DNA of 64,000 nucleotides from the NCBI RefSeq assembly GCF_040954645.1, contig NC_092809.1, positions 68,213,141 to 68,277,140 of the forward strand, in the 5' to 3' direction. Under the pieces are notes generated by a model, which ran no database searches, was not told the DNA's origin, and was given only the letters and a program-made list of their open reading frames with translations. The DNA comes from Diabrotica undecimpunctata (taxonomy: Eukaryota > Arthropoda > Insecta > Coleoptera > Chrysomelidae). Position numbers and translations under genes: made by a program. Of this stretch, positions 21,990-34,284 are shown piece by piece (within the stretch, counting starts at the first letter, position 1; the number at the start of each line of letters is the position of its first letter).

Positions 21990-24435
21990 ATTGGAAATAA
22001 TTAATAATGTATATGTATAGGTCATTTCCAGAGCCAATGTGCTAATTGTGCGTAAAATAAAACTTTTTAGACTAAATCTGCTACAGGATTGTGTGACCCA
22101 AATACATCCATAGCTAAAAACTATCGATGTTTGTATGAAAGATGAAAATTTCATTTTTAAATGCTAATTACAATAAAATGGTAAATTTATCGCTACGGGA
22201 CATACCGATGTCGCGGTGTCTACCCGCGAATTTTATTAATCTCTTTTAAAAGAATATTGGCACGTACACATAATCACATAATTGTAGACGGTATCTTGTA
22301 CATAAATACTAAGAAGGTTGTCGTTGTTATCTAAGACTAAGTTTGACAATTTACAGGAGAACCATGTTGGAGTACTATTACTCAGGACTCCCACATGAAG
22401 AACATTTAGCTGATAGTTGTGCTCCTAAAGCGCATAAGAGTGTTATAGCTCACAAAATGGGTTCGATTACATTGCAATTTTTTAAAGTTTTTGTGATAAA
22501 ATGAAGTGATTGATTGTTGTTTTGAAAAAGCAAGTTGTTTTTTTATTTTTGTATTCCTATCATTATATAAATGTACCTGATATTGTAAAACCAACAACAT
22601 TTTTCATAATCTAGTCTGAAATGGGCTTTCTCTTACTGATAACTATCAAAAGTTTTATTAACTTCTCGTTAATATAATTATGTAGGTATTTAGATTTTTA
22701 TCTTGTTCTTACTATAGTGCTAAAACACAAATGTAGTCATAGTCTACTGTATTTTTTTCGTAGGTTTCATAGTTTTTAACTGTGTGATAGCCTATGTGTC
22801 TATAATAACTTACGCATAGAAAATAATAGAATTTTGTACCACATAATTTATGTTTATTATCCTTTGTTTTTTTTGGAACATCTAAAAGTATAGCAATACA
22901 TTTTAATTATTAAACAAAAGAGAAAATAAAAACACTTTTTGTGGTGTGCCACTTAACCTTACACAAAATCGTACACAAATAGTCAAATGGTAGTAAAAGT
23001 TTCCGATATAGGCAGACGGCAGAGGCATCGCCGCGCACGATGTCCATACTATGACATGTTTTTCATACGGTTTTCGGATCGATTTTTTCAAAACATCAAA
23101 TATAATCTATTTTTGCCTTTCTTTATTTAGGCTAACCGCTACTGTTTTTTTCTTCAGCGTTTCTTCTTAATCTAGATTAATGTTATATTTACAATTCTTT
23201 CTGAAACGAGCTATAATTTTTCTCAAATATCCATATTGTTTGGTTAAGGCGCCTTACGGTTTAGCATGCTGTGTCAGATGCTCTTTAAAGTCTCATTCAA
23301 TATTAATATCGTTTGAGAAATTTTTCCCAGATACTTATATTTCGTTAGCTAATCTACCATTTGAAGTTCAATTTTCTTTTAATATTAGTTTAAATGGTCC
23401 AGTAGTGTATTCGAACAGTTCAGTTATAAGCAAAATTAGGTGTTGTTGTACACCTAATTCTTTTAGTATCAGTCATAAGTGTATCCATTTGGCTCTGTCG
23501 AACGCTTTACGATAATCTATAAAACAAATCTATAGTGGGATATTAAATTCCCTAGACTTTTATACTTTTTTTGGACTTTTATAATAATATCTTTAAAATT
23601 AAATGTTTAGTGAAAATCTCTACGCGACTTTAATGCATTAAATATTTTAATTAAAAATCGACATACCTATTGAAATTAGACAGTAAAAAATTATGTCATT
23701 AAAGATTGATTTATAAATTATTGTAGTTTAAATTCAACTACGATATGAAACAAATATTGTATGTCATAATCTACAGTAATCGAAAAATTACAAAGACCTT
23801 CCTGTTGTACAGTTTTCTTGAATTAATAGGGTAACAAACATTATAATCCTACCGAAGGGGCTTCTACTTTCATAAACTGTTACACGATTACTCTATCCGA
23901 TGTACGTACATTTATGGACTAAATGTTTCAGTGCCAATGCATTTTAACAAAAAATACTAATTAATAAAAATGGAAACTTAACTTTTCCAAGTTTATAATA
24001 GACACTTTATTTTTGAAAATATATAAAGCAAGTAATATAAATTACCGTCTTGTTTATTAAAACTAAAAAGTAAACTAAAGTTATGTGTCGGTTAACAATT
24101 TATATTTAACTTCATTAGCCAAATAATCCTGAAATTCCTCCATGACTAAATTGATGGATATTTAAATAAATTTCAAGTTCCAAAGTGTACCTGCTGTAAA
24201 ATTTGAAAATCTACTACTAATACAATTATTGGCAACATCGCAGGAGTTAAGAAATGTACACAGAATGGTAAATACGGATCCCATAAATGGTTTATCCTTT
24301 TGTGGAGTCCACTTAATCCTACATGTTGGTCGGAGTCTACATAAAGCGCTACTCAGATAATAGTATACACGGTGTATATTTTACTGGAGTTAGTATAATA
24401 CCGTTTTAGAACGGAGCTTACATTAACCGCTAGAT
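21990..24435. repeat. Diverged duplication, right partner of 10561-11726
   Basis: 22010-22330 matches 10590-10850, and 23700-24430 matches 11050-11720. The intervening 22340-23690 is absent from the other partner and contains an antisense RT scrap (23265-23520). Together with composite copy 3 it extends the paralogy of 8.4-11.7 kb to 20.6-24.4 kb. Confidence 0.6.
23265..23520 (-). pseudogene. Reverse transcriptase scrap
   Basis: On the minus strand from 23515: IDYRKAFDRAKWIHL, then LKELGVQQHLI and FKLILKEN. This is the FIDYRKAFD.V RT motif of non-LTR elements. Everything beyond is degenerate. The plus-strand 111-codon frame at 23180 is its shadow. Confidence 0.6.
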
Positions 24436-24466
24436 GTATATATATATATATATTTATATATACATT

Positions 24467-24549
<83 letters not shown>
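24436..24549. repeat. (TA)n microsatellite
   Basis: About 114 bp of TA with a few interruptions, at the same relative place as the TA tract at 11727. The minus-strand YIYIYI frame is an artefact. Confidence 0.95.
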
Positions 24550-24554
<5 letters not shown>

Positions 24555-24950
24555 GGTTTAAACTTATTAGTTCGTAAGGTTTTATTACACAATTTGCAAT
24601 TTATTTAAATATTGCAATGGATTGTGTATTTTATTATCTTTTAAGTAAATTTTAAATTGTTATTGATATTTTTCTGACTTTTTGTAAGCTTTGTCCATAA
24701 AATACAATTATCAATGACAATAAAGCATATTTGTATTCCCTTGTTTGAAAATAATTGCCAATGATGATATGATTGATACATTTTCTCCTAAATTTATATC
24801 ATATACTTTGTAATTAATATTAACGCAATTATTACGTTTTATTTTCTTTCTATAAATAAACCCTTAAAAAAAATGCCTAAACCTCTGCCTTCCAGACTCT
24901 GTAAACTCTATTATTAGTAAATTATTCTGATGTCTTAACCCAACATTCGT
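24550..24950. other. AT-rich spacer, nothing recognised
   Basis: No frame or repeat partner was recognised. Confidence 0.45.
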
Positions 24951-25290
24951 TGTAACATCCCGAATAACTGGTTGGTGATATATGACACATTTGTTGAACA
25001 CATCCATAAATCTTAAAATTTTTAGTTGGATTAAAAAGAACAAACCTTGTTACATGACAAGTTGAGACGTCGTACTGTGGTGTTACATGTACTTCAGAAT
25101 ATAGTGTCGACATCGACAACTACGAGCGGGAAACCCTGTAGAGTAAATGTATAAAAGAGAATTGATTAAGAAATTTTCTTGTATTAGAGATTTTTGTGAA
25201 TATTGTATCTTGTTTTGGAATTTTTATTTTAAATCCTGAGTCATACAAATAAATTAAAAGAGAACATCAGAGTTAGATGATGAAGTTACT
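24951..25290 (+). repeat. Possible solo LTR
   Basis: Starts TGTAACATCCCG and ends near GAAGTTACT, an imperfect inverse of TGTAAC. It contains TATAAAAGAG (25151) and an AATAAATTAAAAG polyadenylation-like stretch (25248). Composition is less AT-biased than the flanks. No flanking duplication or second LTR is seen, so this is only suggestive. Confidence 0.3.
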
Positions 25291-25861
25291 GTTTATACGG
25301 ATCGTTGAATTGTTTATATTAACCCTAGAGCTTGGCGGGGTAAATCCGCGAAAACGTACAGCTGATTTTGTTTGGTTTTTTTTATCAATCTTAAAAAGTG
25401 AAAAACATAGTTTTTTGCGTATAAAAAGTTTATTATGCACTCTAGAGAAAAATATTTCAAATAAAGGTTGTAGATCATCAAAAGTTCTTTATTTTGAGGG
25501 TCTCCAAAATACAATACATAAACAATTGACCGAGATAATTATCAAAAACACTTTTATAGTAATTTATAATTGTGAATAACTTTTGCATAAACATGTATAA
25601 TATAACTATCTAAAATTGCAACAGTTACTAAATTATTAAAGTATCCCATATTTCAATCAGATCAACCAAACAGTTTATAAGTTATTCAATTTGTTTATCC
25701 CAGAGAACGTATTTAAACACCTGTGCTAGCCCAAACAGTCACTCTAGAGGTATTTTATAAGATTTTTACGCGGAATCAATGATTTTTTCCCAGATAGGCA
25801 TTTCGCACGAAGTAATTATTTATAGATGGTATACAATATTGATCTAAAGCTATTTTCTTAT
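25291..25861. repeat. Spacer with a scrap of the long-inverted-repeat family
   Basis: About 25640-25760 (CAGTTTATAAGTTATTCAATTTGTTTATCCCAGAGA and the CATAGGATTTTTA-like end) matches 48900-49030, an arm of the element at 48619-51943. The rest shows nothing. The two opposed frames at 25277-25579 and 25314-25514 are not recognised. Confidence 0.45.
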
Positions 25862-25917
25862 GGCATTTTAAAGTAATTACTATTTAAATGGGATTATTGA
25901 CGTTTTAATTTCCACTT
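25862..25917. repeat. Deleted Penelope-type terminal fragment
   Basis: GGCATTTTAAAGTAATTACTATTTAAATGGGA joins directly to TTATTGACGTTTTAATTTCCACTT. These parts lie apart in the full fold-back at 9507-9729, so an internal deletion has occurred. Confidence 0.6.
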
Positions 25918-27800
25918 TCCAAGCAAGGGTTAAAGTGCTTGTTTATAGGATAATATTACTGTCTTATCCACGTTAAAAGAGAGTAAATTAAAGTCGGACC
26001 AGGTTTTTATTTTAAGTAGATCAGAAGTTATAATTGCATGAAGAATTGCAATATTAGAGTTCCTCCAGGTAATACTGGTATCATCAGCAAAAAGAAAAAT
26101 TTTGCCATGGATTTTTAAGTTAGTGATGTCATTTATAAAGATAAGGAAAAGTAGAGGACCTAGTACTGAACCTTGTGGTACTCCACATACAATGCTTTTT
26201 TACTAGTGCCGGTATCATTTGCTTTAAGCAGTAGTTTCCTATTCCTCAAGTTAGGTTGAAACCAATTCAAAGAAATACCTCGAATTCCGTAGAAATTTAG
26301 CTTTTTTATTAAAATGTCATGATTTACACAATCAAACGCTTTGGCATAGTCACAAAAACCAGTAACAGTATAAAGATTATTGTTTAGTGCTTGATAGACC
26401 TCATGCATGTAGTACAGAAAACATAGCATCACTGTTACATTCATTAGATAAAAAGCCAAACTGGCTTTGTGATAAAATGTTGTTTTCAACGAGAAAGGAC
26501 ATAAATCGGGCTTTTATCTTAAGTCTCTGAATAATTTTGGATAGGACCAGTAGTAAGACAATAGGTCTACAATTTCAGATTTTAGATTTTTCACCACCCT
26601 TATGAAGAGGAATAATAATGACTGTCTTTAGACACTCTGGAAACATACCGTTTTCAAAGGATTCGTTAATTAGTGAGACCAAGACTTTCAACACATTATT
26701 TTGGAGATTTAAAAAAAAATTATGGATAGTCCATCAGTACTAAGATTTGCTTTTAATACTACTGATTGTTTGGATCAGTTCAGATTTATCAACTGGTGTT
26801 ATAAAGAATGTAATCGAGACCTTTTTTGATTTGGGGAGATAGGAAATAGGATCTTGTGGAAAAATAGCTGATGTTATATTTTTACTCACATTTACGAAAT
26901 ATTCATTTAAATTTTCAGTGTATGCAAAAAAAAATGTTTGAGCTGTGTTAGTTTTATTTCGAAGATCGTTTATTATGGACCAAGTTTCCCTTGCAACATT
27001 TTAAGAGCTTTACAGACGATTCTAATAGTACATTTTTTTAGCTGTTTTAATAAGTTTTAGATAGGTTCCTCTGTACTTGGAGATATATTCAGTGACAAAG
27101 ACGTTGGTAGTAAATTTCTTGATGTACAGTAGTGAACGCATATTTTTGGCTGACATGCGAATACCTTTGGTAGTCCAGGTTTTGTGATGTTTTGACTTAA
27201 TTGTCATTAAAGGAAATGCCTTATTGAAAATACAGACAAGCTTATCTAAAAAATGACTGTAATTATAGTCCACGTCCATAGAGGGAAAGTGCCTCCCAGA
27301 AGTCAAGCACAAATTTTGGAATTTACGAAAGTTCTGAGCGAAAAAAATCCTACCTAAACATTGTGTTTTTGAGGATTGTTTGGTATATACTGGCTTTATG
27401 GTCAGAAAGTCCTGAATTATTAATTGTAGAACATACATCAAGGGGTGAGAAATCTGAGACAATACAATCAATTATGGTAGATGTTGTTTAAGTAATTCTT
27501 ATAGGAGAATTAACGTGCATTGTGAAACCATACGATTTAAATATATTGACCAAGGATAATTGGGTAGCACAAGCAATAGCGTAATTATTATTCAAGTCAC
27601 CTAATAGAATCTTTCTGCTTTTATTGGGCAGGTCGTCTAACAAATTTAACAGGTTTTGAAAAATAGTTCCTTAGAAGAATCAGGTGATCTATAAATTCAA
27701 AGAATGTATAGATTAAGATTCTTGTTATAAATCAATGAAAACTCAAAAAAAGGATTCATTCAACAGAAAGTCATATGTTGTCTTTTTAAATCAGTTTAAA
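25918..27800 (-). pseudogene. Jockey/CR1-like non-LTR retrotransposon relic
   Basis: Minus strand, 5' to 3': endonuclease ILLGDLN.NY (about 27615) and TIIDCIVSDFSPLDV (about 27470). A linker frame at 27471-27022 contains SDHKA-like residues in another frame and TWTTKGIRMSAKNMRSLL. The RT frame at 26489-26160 has GFCDYAKAFDCVNHDILIKKL and FYGIRGISLNWF. Next come [21 protein letters not shown] and FLFADDTSI (about 26190-26080), which is the palm box. The 3' end stops at about 25918 against the Penelope fragment. Several frameshifts; inactive. Confidence 0.85.
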
Positions 27801-28139
27801 TCCAAGATATATGAAAATACAACCGGTGCCTTTGACGACGATGATAATACAAATAATAATACCTAGATTATGAAATCTCACTTGAAGGTATGGAACACGA
27901 CTACGCGGAACGACTGGAAAGATCAACTTCTGCTGATTTTTTTTTAAAATGTAATGTTAGTAATAAGCTAATAGATATAAAACTAACATCTATAAGTTTC
28001 ATAACTGAAGCACTTGGAGCATATCGCTATGTTAAAAGCGACCAACTTTTAAGAAAGAGATTATTATATTTAATAAAATAATTAAAAAAAGTTATATCGT
28101 CTATAAGATATTATTATAATAAAATAAAGTCTCAAAAAA
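27801..28139 (+). other. Small unrecognised open frame (27890-28081)
   Basis: The 63-codon frame is preceded in the same frame by YEISLEG and reads MEHDYAERLERSTSADFFLK onward, ending in RYVKSDQLLRKRLLYLIK. I do not recognise it. It has no start context, partner or domain that I can defend and may be the tail of an old gene. CGACGATGATAAT-type repeats precede it. Confidence 0.25.
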
Positions 28140-28680
28140 AAAGAAGCGTGGCACTTGGGGAGTGTCGACAGAAGTGAATACTTCTTATAGCGTGTTATTA
28201 TTATATGCAGGTTAATAAAATGTTTGCTTGATACTGAATTGTTAATATTTTCTATAATAACACTTCACATTTAAATAATTTAAAATTTAAAAAAATCTTA
28301 ATTATTTCATTTTGATTATCATTCTAGCCTAAAAATAATCATAAATAATGGGAAAGTATCTTAATTAATTTTAATTAATACCTTTTGTTTGTACTCCATT
28401 TGTAAATATTTATCTGTAAACGAATAGAAAATGTGTGTTTATTTTAAATAATTTTATTTCATTTTATTTATTTTTATTTAATTTTAATTTTATTTAATTT
28501 TTTCAAATAATATTTATTATAAAATTATAATAAGTATATATGTATGTATATTATTTATATACTTGTATACCGCAAGGTTACTACACCCTTCTCAACTTTT
28601 CGAGTCACGCTAAATATGATTTCGGCCATTGCAAAATATTATACCGAGCGATAAGAAGTATTCACTTCAAAAAAATTCTA
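28140..28680. repeat. MITE-like repeat with GAAGTGAATACTTCTTAT inverted ends
   Basis: GAAGTGAATACTTCTTATAGC (28163) and its inverse GCGATAAGAAGTATTCACTTC (28649) bracket about 500 bp of non-coding, extremely AT-rich DNA. GAAGTGAATACTTC is itself nearly palindromic. The outer edges and target duplication are not clear. Confidence 0.45.
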
Positions 28681-30290
28681 CGTAATATTTTAATATACAA
28701 CCGTCAGAAGTTTTAAATTTAAGACAATCCACACGTTACATAGGATGGAACCAATTGCAAAAAGGAAGAAATTATAACAAAACTTAAAGAAAAAACAATT
28801 TACGGGCGATCAGAAAAGTTTTAGATTAAAAAAAGATCTACAACTTTTGTATTTACACTTTTTTCACATAACCTCCAAATTGCAAACAAATTCAAATAAC
28901 CGAGTTTTTGTTTATTATATATTATATATAATATATTATATTATAAATTTAAATTAACCAAAAGGGTTAAAAATTTCGAAAATTTCAAAGTATAATAACC
29001 CTTAGATTATATGCTGAAAATAATAAATAAAAAAAAATATTCATTTATCGTTCTTTATGAATCGTGAAAATATAAACGTATCGTATGCCTATTTCAAACA
29101 GGTACCTTATATTTGTTGCTAAAACTCAAAATCGAAATTTCCTGTTATAGGTTTTCAAGATTAGGCTCTAACAATGGAAAATCTATAACCACCGGTCAAT
29201 GGAAGTGATAAATGAAAGGCGTAAAAATGGCAAAAAGCACGCAACGTTTATTTATTTAACATCTTTATAAACATTGACTTTATTTGCGGCAAAATGTAAA
29301 ACTTGCATACGAAATCACTCTTTACCATTAAAACCCATTTTAGTTTTTGTGTATAAAGGTCTCTGATCAAAAGATCTCGGGCGCGTATCTGACATTTAAA
29401 ATCGCCGTTCGCGTAAAGCATTGTTTCTGAAAGAACGATTCATTCTATACAAAATTGCTTAGCAACATTTTTGTTAAAAATTATCTCTATATTTCTTGTT
29501 GAAAATATTTGTTCTACGGTGTACATAGTCTTGGTAAATCGATGTTTTCCGCTTTTTTCCTTACAAGAGGTAGTTTTGGGGAAATCCCAGGGGTAGAACT
29601 AGCAAATCATTTTCATTTTTTTTTAGGACCGAAAATTGACATTCTTAGTAAAATTTAGTTCGTTCGTATGGTTTTTAAAGGTTAAATCTCTGACGACTGG
29701 ACTAATTTACAAGTCTACCGAGTGCAAAAGTGCTTGATCTTTTTCTAGATAAATACTAAGGAATTATGCTACAAGAAAATATTCGCTTGGCGAGACCATT
29801 AAAACCAAAGATGACATTGAGGTAAGACAATTTGTCAATGACAATTGGGATGGCAAAGAAATCGAAAAAAAATCGTCTAATTTTTTTTTCAAAAAAATAA
29901 AGTAAGGATAAAACTAAATTGATGAAGGTGTAAAGGATAAATTCATTGGTAGCTTTTTAAAGACGACAAAGGTCATTTAATGCAAATGTCTCTTAGTAGA
30001 AATAAATATGAAAGCTGAGTAAGAAACAACAAAAATGTCTTTCAGTAACTATTCAATGAGATAAAATAAGAATCGATCTAAATACCTTACAATTAAATCT
30101 TCAGACACCGTCCCTCCAAAGCTATTCACATTTTTAGAATGCATATTACAAAAGCACATATTCACATATTATCAAAAGCCCTTATACTACATAGTGATGT
30201 AGAGGGACCATATATTATAATACAAATACAATTCAATATTATTATCAAACTTAATCTTATTTGTAAACTTAGCTATTTTCTACTCTGTAT
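28681..30290. other. Long AT-rich stretch without recognisable genes
   Basis: 1.6 kb with only short frames. A small TA/ATT palindromic tract is at 28912-28952. The plus-strand frame 30139-30519 overlaps an antisense retrotransposon scrap and is not supported. Confidence 0.45.
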
Positions 30291-30299
30291 TTACATTAT

Positions 30300-30512
30300 G
30301 TACAAGTTCTTCTTATTTCTGGCCAGCGTCCTTGCTTCTGTCCATGTTCTTCCCTGTTTTTCGATAATGTTTCCTAGGATTCTATTCCATGTTTGTAGTG
30401 GTCTACCTTTCTCATTTCTTTTTTGGGTTTTTGCGTGCCAAATTTCTTTTGCTGGTTTATTTTTAGAACATACTTGTAAGAAAGAAGATCTGAATAAGTA
30501 CGGTATTAACAT
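30300..30512 (-). pseudogene. Non-LTR RT extreme C-terminus
   Basis: Minus-strand residues RNEKGRPLQTWNRILGNII and then EKQGRTWTEARTLARNKKN match the GRP..W...I terminal signature of RTE-like polyproteins. No other part of the element is present. Confidence 0.6.
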
Positions 30513-30555
30513 AAATTAGAGAGAACGTCAGTCATCAGGTCTGAGTAAAGATTTG

Positions 30556-30680
30556 ATATGAATTGACGTTGACAGATGACAGACAAAAACGAAAAATTGA
30601 CATTGACAGATGACAGACAAAAAGAAGAACTGACGTTGACAAATGACAGGCGAAAAAGAAAAAGAATTGACAGTTGACAA
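30556..30680. repeat. Tandem repeat, unit about 34-37 bp
   Basis: About three and a half units of TTGACRTTGACARATGACAG followed by a purine-rich CAAAAAGAA spacer (starts at about 30561, 30597, 30631 and 30665). Non-coding. Confidence 0.8.
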
Positions 30681-30879
30681 ATGGTTCCGGTCTTGGCTAA
30701 CGTTCATGTTCGGCCGATAATGCAGATTCAACGCTTACCGACAGTAACGTCACACTGTCTGCCCCAAGCGATCCATACTTTGCTCAAAGATATGAGCAAG
30801 ACGCAAATAATGGCTAATCTGGCTAATCACAATATTCTTTATGAAAACGATATTGTGTAGACTGCATGTACTTACAGAA

Positions 30880-31265
30880 TGAAATTGGGTAGAGATAACC
30901 GAACATATGGGCTCCCACGTCACGCGTCGCTAAAATTAACCTGGGTAACGTTTGATGAATTCTAAACTATCTATTAAATCGTATCTACCCATAAACTTTA
31001 AAAGAAAAATATTTGACCAATTTGACCAGTGTGTGTTTTCTCTACTCACTTATGGTGGGGAAACATCTCAACACTTACAAAAAAGGCTAGTAAGCAATAT
31101 TTGCATCGCTTAGAGAACTATGGAGCGTCAGATGTTGGGTGCCCCTCTGAGAGACCGAAACCCAAATGAAGGAATATGTCGTAGAACAAAAACAGCAGAC
31201 ACTGTCGAGATAATCACATTGAAACCCCAATACTCTGGGGTGTTGTAATTTAGGAATGAGAATTG
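30880..31265 (+). pseudogene. RTE-like RT C-terminal relic
   Basis: In shifting frames: SIKSYLPINFKRKIFDQ (about 30972-31022), CVFSLLTYGGET (about 31029-31065) and, near 31120-31190, RQMLGAPLRDRKPNEGIC-like residues. This matches the K...NQCVLPVLTYGAET..LG..L.DR end of the 5486-8424 family. Confidence 0.65.
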
Positions 31266-32109
31266 ACAAGAAGGAGAATTGGGAGTAAAGTTATTGAATG
31301 TACTAATAAAGAATGTCTTAACTCAGAGGAATAAATTTAAAGGGCCAGGGAGACACCAAATATAAAGGGAAAATTCAGGCTAGCTTTTCTACCCTAAGGA
31401 TTGGCTTTGGGATAAAAGACCAATATATGGGATAATAAAATTATATAAACAAGGGAGAAAATGAGACCTTAAACTACAGACAATGAAATAATAGGACAAC
31501 TTGGAATCTAATCTTGTATTGAAGGCACTATAAGTAAATAAACAAAGGTACTGAATGTGGTCTACACTCAAGACTAGTTTAAGAATTTAGAAATGAGAAA
31601 AAACAAGAAACAGGTATACCTGATACAATAACCTGCAAGTATTAAAAAAAACCACTATTTACCTTGTATTGCTATACTATACTAGGTAGTAGAAACTGAA
31701 ATAAAAAGATAACTACTAATGACAACTATATTTATAAATTTTTGTTAAACACAGTTAAATAATTTACCTACATATAAAAGACAATCTGAAATAACAGTAG
31801 TGGTGGGGGTGTAAAGGTAAGATAGGGCATAATAGCCACGAATAAATAAAAACACCGCCACTACTGTGCCAAGTAACAAGGGTATTAGTAAAAACAATAA
31901 TCTTAAGTCCGGGAGAAAAGCGACATAACTTAGCACTAAAGGTTAGTATTAGAATACAAAGTAAACCTAGACTAGGTAAAGCATTAAAGGTAAGAAAAGA
32001 ACAACTATGGTTACAATAAATTAATACCTTACCTAGCAGACCCAAAGGCGTGAGAGTCTCACCGATAGAACTAATATGTGTCCGAATAGCAACTAAATAC
32101 CAATTAATA
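31266..32109. other. Spacer, nothing recognised
   Basis: Short frames only; no repeat partner in the window. Confidence 0.4.
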
Positions 32110-32114
32110 TAACC

Positions 32115-33358
32115 AATATATTTATATAAAATATGTAATAGAATGAAGAACATAGAAGAACAAAATGGATTGCGTGCAGGAAGATCGTGCACTGATGGTA
32201 TATTCATTCTGCAGCAGGTAATCAAAAAACGGAAGACAAGGAACCTATCTACCCACCTACTGTTTGTAGATTTAGAGAAGGCATACGATACGGTACCTTT
32301 GAAAAAAACTGTTTCAAACATTGACGAAAGTAGGTCTCAGTAGAGAGTATGTGGATGCTATCGCAAGTATATACAAAAATGCAAAAAAGTGTCGTTAAAA
32401 AAGGAAACTTTATATCTGAATCATTTCCAATATCAAAGGGGCTTAAACAAGGATGTTGTCTATCTCTGACATTATTTAAAATATATATTCAATCATCGCT
32501 AGAGCAGTGGAGGAAACAAGTATCCGGAATGAGAATAGACATAGGCGATGGTAAATGTCTAACAACTTTATTTTTCGCAAATGATCAGGTAGTCAAAGCG
32601 AATGATAAGGAAGACATGGACTACATGTTTGGAAAACTAAAGAAAGAATATGAAAAATGGGGCCTCAATATAAATATGTCAAAGACAGAGTATCTTAAAA
32701 TAGGAGATGATGGAAGATCCAGAGTTAAAAATTAGAAACACAAAAACATGTAATGAATATAAATAATTTGGATTTATAATATCTGAAGAAGGCACTACCA
32801 AAAGAGATATTGAAAACAAAACGCAGCAGGGAAAAAAAGCGGTGAACATTCTAAACTCTCTACTATGGTCTAAAGATATTAGACAAGAAACGTAATTGAC
32901 AATCTATCGAACCTTGATAGAGCCTATTATGACTTATGGGGCAGAAGTTTGGCAGATCACGGAAAAAGACAGAAAAAGAATAGAAGTAGTAGAAATGGAT
33001 TTTCTAAGGAGAGCGTGTGGTTTATTCAAAGAAGATCATATCAAAAATGAAGATATTAGAAGGAGGACAAATACTGTATATTCCAGTGTAGACAGAATTG
33101 AAACGAGACAACTAGTGTAGTATGGTCACGTAAAGCGAATGAATGAAGATAGATGGCCAAAGAAAGGTTTAAATTAATGAGAAATAGAGCCATCAAAGAA
33201 GATGAATGGATAGACAGAAAACGTCCTGTAATCAGATGGACTAACGACCAGAAACGTGTTAGCTATAACTGAATGCAAGCTGCACGAAACAGAAAGAGCT
33301 GAGGAATACCTATTTCCAGCAGTGGACGCATAATAATGTATGATGATCATGATGATGA
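32115..33358 (+). pseudogene. RTE-like RT relic, 5'-truncated, ATG-repeat tail
   Basis: Order on the plus strand: EEQNGLRAGRSCTDGIF and LLFVDLEKAYDTVP (32143-32343), then ISKGLKQGCCLSLTLFKIY (32349-32735). The palm box follows as FANDQVV instead of FADDQVV, then WGLNINMSKTEYL. IYRTLIEPIMTYGAEVW and VVEMDFLRRACG (32896-33120) follow, then YGHVKRMNEDRWPK. It ends in ATGATGATCATGATGATGA (about 33340-33358). Frames are separated by stops at 32343, 32735 and 33120. The closest relative in the window is 43085-44215. Confidence 0.85.
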
Positions 33359-34284
33359 ATAAAAATGTTCAAAACAATCTGTTTATAAATAACCATTATT
33401 GACAATAATAATGACATAAATATCACTGACATCAAGTATTTTTGTAAAATCGCTGAATAACGATAACGATTTTTTCAATTGCTTTTTATCATATAAAATT
33501 TTCATTTTCTTTGGTATGAAAATTTTCAGTCTACTAGTAAATCAGAATATAGTTGATTTGACCATTATAAAACTTATTTCTTTTTTTATTATGACTAAAA
33601 TAACTTCCAAACAAATTGACATACTTTTTGATTTATTTTAAACACAATTTTTAGTTGGAAAACATTTTAACGCTGTAATTCTAAATTTCGAACACACACA
33701 ACAAAAAGCCAAAGAGCTTTACATCTAAGTAAACTTACATCAAATTTATTGCACTCACACGACCATCTTTATTAAATATAGAAGAACGTTTTACATAATC
33801 CATCTTTTTAACGTATACCCAAACTTGGCTCAAGTTTTCCACTAAAAAATTGAAATATAGTAGCTAAAACTTCAGCATACCAAGTCGAGATATGGGAAGA
33901 GAGTTGTAACAGTTACTTTTATCGTTTTCAAGAGATTGGATGATGGTTTGCTAGAGCCTTGAGAGGTTTCATATTTATATTCGGTTATTACGAGAATCTC
34001 AGAGGCAGAAGTGTTAGTTTCCTGGATATTGAAACTATAAATTGAAATTTAAACGGCAGAGCAAAATTGTACAGCAGGGAAAGATAGAATGCACTAAGTT
34101 TATCGTAGAGACTGTTTTTAAGAAAATACGTTACACAATGTTTCGAGCTATTTAAATTTATGGTTAACTCAGTTTTATTTATAACCAGTTTGCAGATCCT
34201 TACAATGTTACTAAATAAAATAAAAGTTATGTAAGAGGTTCTAAAAGAAAAGTTTTGTGTATCGGCCAGAATTTGATCCTATTT
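33359..34284. other. AT-rich spacer, nothing recognised
   Basis: No recognisable frame or repeat. Confidence 0.45.

Noticed and set aside
24353..24592. Tyr-Ile repeat frames over TA tracts (also 41554-41772 and 47435-47626)
   Set aside because: Translation of (TA)n microsatellites; no coding meaning.
25328..25360. TATTAACCCTAGAGCTTGGCGGG as a possible piggyBac terminus
   Set aside because: No matching inverted end with TTAA was found within several kilobases.
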